Assembly (NCBI GenBank): GCA_016840025.1
Contig: JAEOTF010000268.1
Location: 1-7,711 of the forward strand
DNA: 7,711 nucleotides
Source of the DNA: Candidatus Hodarchaeota archaeon
Lineage (GTDB): Archaea; Asgardarchaeota; Heimdallarchaeia; Hodarchaeales; YT1-039
Reading direction: 5' to 3'
This document shows positions 5,530 to 7,711 of this stretch, one piece after another. How positions within the stretch are numbered: position 1 is the stretch's first letter; each line of letters starts with the position of its first letter. The notes beneath the pieces are model-generated. The model saw only the letters and a program-made list of their open reading frames with translations. It searched no databases and was not told the origin of the DNA. A program made the position numbers and the translations under genes.

Positions 5530-7197
5530 ATGACCGAACTTACTGGAATTCATGAATCTAAATCTTTCAAAGATTTCTGTAAACGCAGTTTTGACTTATT
5601 AATTGCTAGAAACCCCGTAGGGGCTACCCACATAGGGATTTCAGATTATAATCACTTGTGGCCTGACATTTCTAAAGAAGGAGTTCTTAAAGACATAGAA
5701 ATCCTCAATGCGCTTCAAACAAAGCTGAAAGAATTTAGTTCAGGACCTTTTGATTCAAAAGAGGAAGAAGAGGATTTTCTATTGTTGGAGTGGAGTCTTG
5801 ATATCGCACTTTTCGAAATGGAAGAGATGCGTTTCTGGACTGCAAATCCTCGGATTTCTGGACTAATTCTCTCAGGAACAAACTCGCTATTATTAAAAAC
5901 GCATCCTTCAGCAGAAAAGCGAGCTAAAGCTTTAATCCAAAGATTAAAAGGAATTCAACGCCTTATCGATGATGTTAAGACACGAATAACTGAACCTGTT
6001 CAGTTATGGATAAACGGAGAAATGAGAGGTTGTCAAGCTCTGCCATCTTTTTTCGAATCTATTCCAGAAGCATTCCCTTCTATCATTGAAGAAGATAAAC
6101 AAATTCTCTCGGAAGCAGTAAAAACAGGCCTAGACAGTATCAATCAATACCAGAAATGGCTTCAATCAATTAAAGGTTCTCCTAACCTGCCAACTAAAAA
6201 AGCCCTTTATGAAAAATTAGTTATGAAAAGACGGCTTGGACTGAGTGCATATGAAATAGAAGACTTAGGTAGATATTACCTTCAATTTACAGAAAAAATC
6301 CTTAAAGATCTAGTCTCTAAGCTTCCTGGTGATTCAATAAGCGAGGTTCGTGATAATATCCGCAAAAAACACCCTGAATCTTATGAGAAAGCATTAGAAA
6401 ACTATAAACAACTTGCAAAGAAAGCTAAATCATTTCTTATTGATAATGACATCCTTTCAATGCCTCCAAATGAAAACCATGAAGTAGTCTGGACCCCACC
6501 TCCGATGCGACACTTAATGTCCCAAGCAGGAGCTTCACCTCCTGGTAAATTTGATGATCCTCAGACAGGAAGATTCTGGCTCTGCCCCCATGATGACCCT
6601 AAAATGCTTGAAGAGCACCCTAACGCTTGGGCTAGTATAGTTATGTGTCATGAATCATATCCTGGACATAATCTTCACGGAATATGCGCAAATACTAATC
6701 CTTCACCCGTTAGGACACGTATTTTTGTTCATCCTTCACCTAATATGGGGTTTATGTATCCCTCTCAAACTGCGGAGGTTCTCGAGGGATGGGGACTATA
6801 CTGTGAAGAAATGATGCTCAACCATGGATTTGAGTATGATCCTGCTAATCCTAATGATTTAGAAAATCTAGAAAAACAATTTACACTTATTAATGCTCTT
6901 CGTTGGCGAGCTGCGCGAATAGTGATCGATGTCCAACTACATACTGAGAGATTGTCATACGAAGAAGGAGTTAAATTCTTACAGAAAGCAACTGGATTCA
7001 GAGAAACTATGTGTCGCGCCGAAGTGTTGATGTACTCTCAATCACCCGGTTATTTCTTTAGTTACCTTTTAGGAAAGCATTTATTAGTCAATTTAAAGCA
7101 GGAACTAGAGATCCCCGAGAAAGAGTTCCACGATGGTATTGTGTATAGCGGAACCGTTCCATTCTGGTTTCTAAAAGAACGAGTTTTCAACAGTTGA
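5530..7197 (+). CDS. DUF885 family metallopeptidase-like protein, copy 2
   Basis: The protein has 555 residues from ATG 5530. It aligns with copy 1 over the whole length with one internal one-residue gap (near LLLKTHPSAEKRAK) and one at the C-terminus; blocks I counted by eye near the N-terminus were about 70-77% identical. The same hallmarks are present: H374-ESYPG-H380, E419-GWGLYCEE, ARIVIDVQLHTERLSYEEG and SPGYFFSYLLGKH. Around the metal site copy 2 differs: VMCHES for MVHES, NLHGICANTNPSPVRTRIF for NFHFMCANTHPSYVRTEIL, and an added Cys in LYCEE. This suggests the pair diverged in substrate choice. GTG 5521 in frame would add MSL; ATG 5530 matches the copy 1 start and has GTGAG just before it. 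Predicted soluble and cytoplasmic. Peptidase activity is family inference; the natural substrate is unknown. Confidence 0.9.
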   Translation: MTELTGIHESKSFKDFCKRSFDLLIARNPVGATHIGISDYNHLWPDISKEGVLKDIEILNALQTKLKEFSSGPFDSKEEEEDFLLLEWSLDIALFEMEEMRFWTANPRISGLILSGTNSLLLKTHPSAEKRAKALIQRLKGIQRLIDDVKTRITEPVQLWINGEMRGCQALPSFFESIPEAFPSIIEEDKQILSEAVKTGLDSINQYQKWLQSIKGSPNLPTKKALYEKLVMKRRLGLSAYEIEDLGRYYLQFTEKILKDLVSKLPGDSISEVRDNIRKKHPESYEKALENYKQLAKKAKSFLIDNDILSMPPNENHEVVWTPPPMRHLMSQAGASPPGKFDDPQTGRFWLCPHDDPKMLEEHPNAWASIVMCHESYPGHNLHGICANTNPSPVRTRIFVHPSPNMGFMYPSQTAEVLEGWGLYCEEMMLNHGFEYDPANPNDLENLEKQFTLINALRWRAARIVIDVQLHTERLSYEEGVKFLQKATGFRETMCRAEVLMYSQSPGYFFSYLLGKHLLVNLKQELEIPEKEFHDGIVYSGTVPFWFLKERVFNS

Positions 7198-7200
7198 TAC

Positions 7201-7240
7201 GAAAAGTGGCTAGATAATTAGAGAAGTAGCTAGATAGTTA
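7201..7240. repeat. Two tandem 20-bp repeats
   Basis: GAAAAGTGGCTAGATAATTA (7201-7220) is followed directly by GAGAAGTAGCTAGATAGTTA (7221-7240); 17 of 20 positions match. The first unit begins three bases after the stop codon of DUF885 copy 2. No third unit is present. It may be a small slippage product or a pair of binding sites ahead of the next gene. Confidence 0.6.
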
Positions 7241-7247
7241 GCTATCT
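7232..7247 (+). terminator. Small hairpin, possible transcript end
   Basis: AGATAG (7232-7237) and CTATCT (7242-7247) can pair around a TTAG loop. The stem is AT-rich, only six pairs, and is followed by TGAAAATTCCC rather than a T-run, so it is a weak terminator candidate. It overlaps the second 20-bp repeat unit. Confidence 0.2.
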
Positions 7248-7274
7248 TGAAAATTCCCTCGAAGGATGAAAACA

Positions 7275-7711
7275 ATGGAACCTACCCCAGAAGAGGTGGA
7301 TTTTTTACTATTACATCTGATTTTTGGGGTTATTTGTGCTATTGTTCTTGCATTAGACTTCTTTTCAATTGGCTTTCGATTATTTGTCCTTGTCACCATT
7401 TATAATATCGCTGTTCCTTTATTAGGCAAATGGCGTGGTTATTTAGACTGGGTTAACCTCTGGATCTTCGTTTTCTTAGTAAGTCTTTGGCAAATCTGGC
7501 CAGATTGGTACCTTGCGGAGCAATTGGAAGTACTGGTATTTCCAGAGGACGGATTTCCAAAAATAGGAGAAGTTTCTGCATATATGGCGTTTATGTGGGC
7601 AATACCTTTGTTCATCATCGTTTTTATTGGAAAAAGAGCAGAAAAGCGTCATTCGCGATCTTTAGCATATGTTACTGTCAGTGGTTTGTCTTTACTGATA
7701 TTTGGGATTTC
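7275..7711 (+). CDS. Multi-pass membrane protein of unknown function (3' partial)
   Basis: The frame from ATG 7275 stays open to the window edge (145 residues seen). About five hydrophobic helices are visible: residues 10-34, 36-51, 57-76, 100-119 and from 129 on. Between helices three and four is an acidic loop (LEVLVFPEDGFPKIGEV), and the loop after helix four is basic (GKRAEKRHSR). This would place that basic loop inside the cell by the positive-inside rule. Tryptophans cluster in helix three (WVNLW…WQIWPDW). ATG 7266 is in frame three codons earlier, but GAAGG (7261-7265) abuts it; GAAGG is well spaced for 7275. An in-frame stop at 7248-7250 limits the gene upstream. I do not recognise the family with confidence; it is an integral membrane protein not obviously linked to the DUF885 pair. 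Confidence 0.75.
   Translation, partial: MEPTPEEVDFLLLHLIFGVICAIVLALDFFSIGFRLFVLVTIYNIAVPLLGKWRGYLDWVNLWIFVFLVSLWQIWPDWYLAEQLEVLVFPEDGFPKIGEVSAYMAFMWAIPLFIIVFIGKRAEKRHSRSLAYVTVSGLSLLIFGI

Noticed and set aside
1..7711. CRISPR array, tRNA or rRNA gene, insertion sequence or prophage
   Set aside because: I looked for regular repeats with spacers, cloverleaf-like stretches, transposase or integrase motifs and terminal inverted repeats and saw none.

Overview
This is an AT-rich stretch with every supportable gene on the + strand. It looks archaeal. The evidence is a membrane-anchored winged-HTH protein of the archaeal COG2512 kind, a DUF104/VapC toxin-antitoxin pair, TATA-like boxes about 25-30 bases before several start codons, and TTG starts. 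An Asgard-type lineage is a reasonable guess but is inference only; no rRNA or tRNA is present to settle it.

Layout. Bases 1-1380 hold the 3' part of a gene for an exported, probably glycosylated, single-pass membrane protein with a cytoplasmic winged HTH. Its reading frame is open to the left edge, so the true start lies outside the window. Next is a GNAT acetyltransferase with a YitH-like second domain (1421-2257, TTG start). Then comes a type II toxin-antitoxin operon: a DUF104 antitoxin (2311-2493) overlapping a PIN-domain VapC (from 2490). VapC stops early at 2822, and its missing C-terminus continues in another frame to 2917, so the toxin gene carries a one-base frameshift. A roughly 300-base spacer with two related palindromes precedes a small orphan gene (3223-3567).

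The second half holds two tandem DUF885 metallopeptidase-like genes (3779-5440 and 5530-7197). By eye they are roughly two-thirds identical, with one internal single-residue gap, so they arose by duplication. Each has its own TATA-like box and the same small motif before its start. After a 20-base tandem repeat and a small hairpin, a multi-pass membrane protein of unknown function starts at 7275 and runs off the right edge.

The genes do not form one obvious pathway. The clear functional units are the TA pair and the peptidase-like pair. No CRISPR array, insertion sequence, integrase or phage gene was seen. I found no strong case for a new multi-gene system. The best leads are the broken VapC, the diverged DUF885 pair with its shared start-region motif, and the sensor-like membrane HTH protein.
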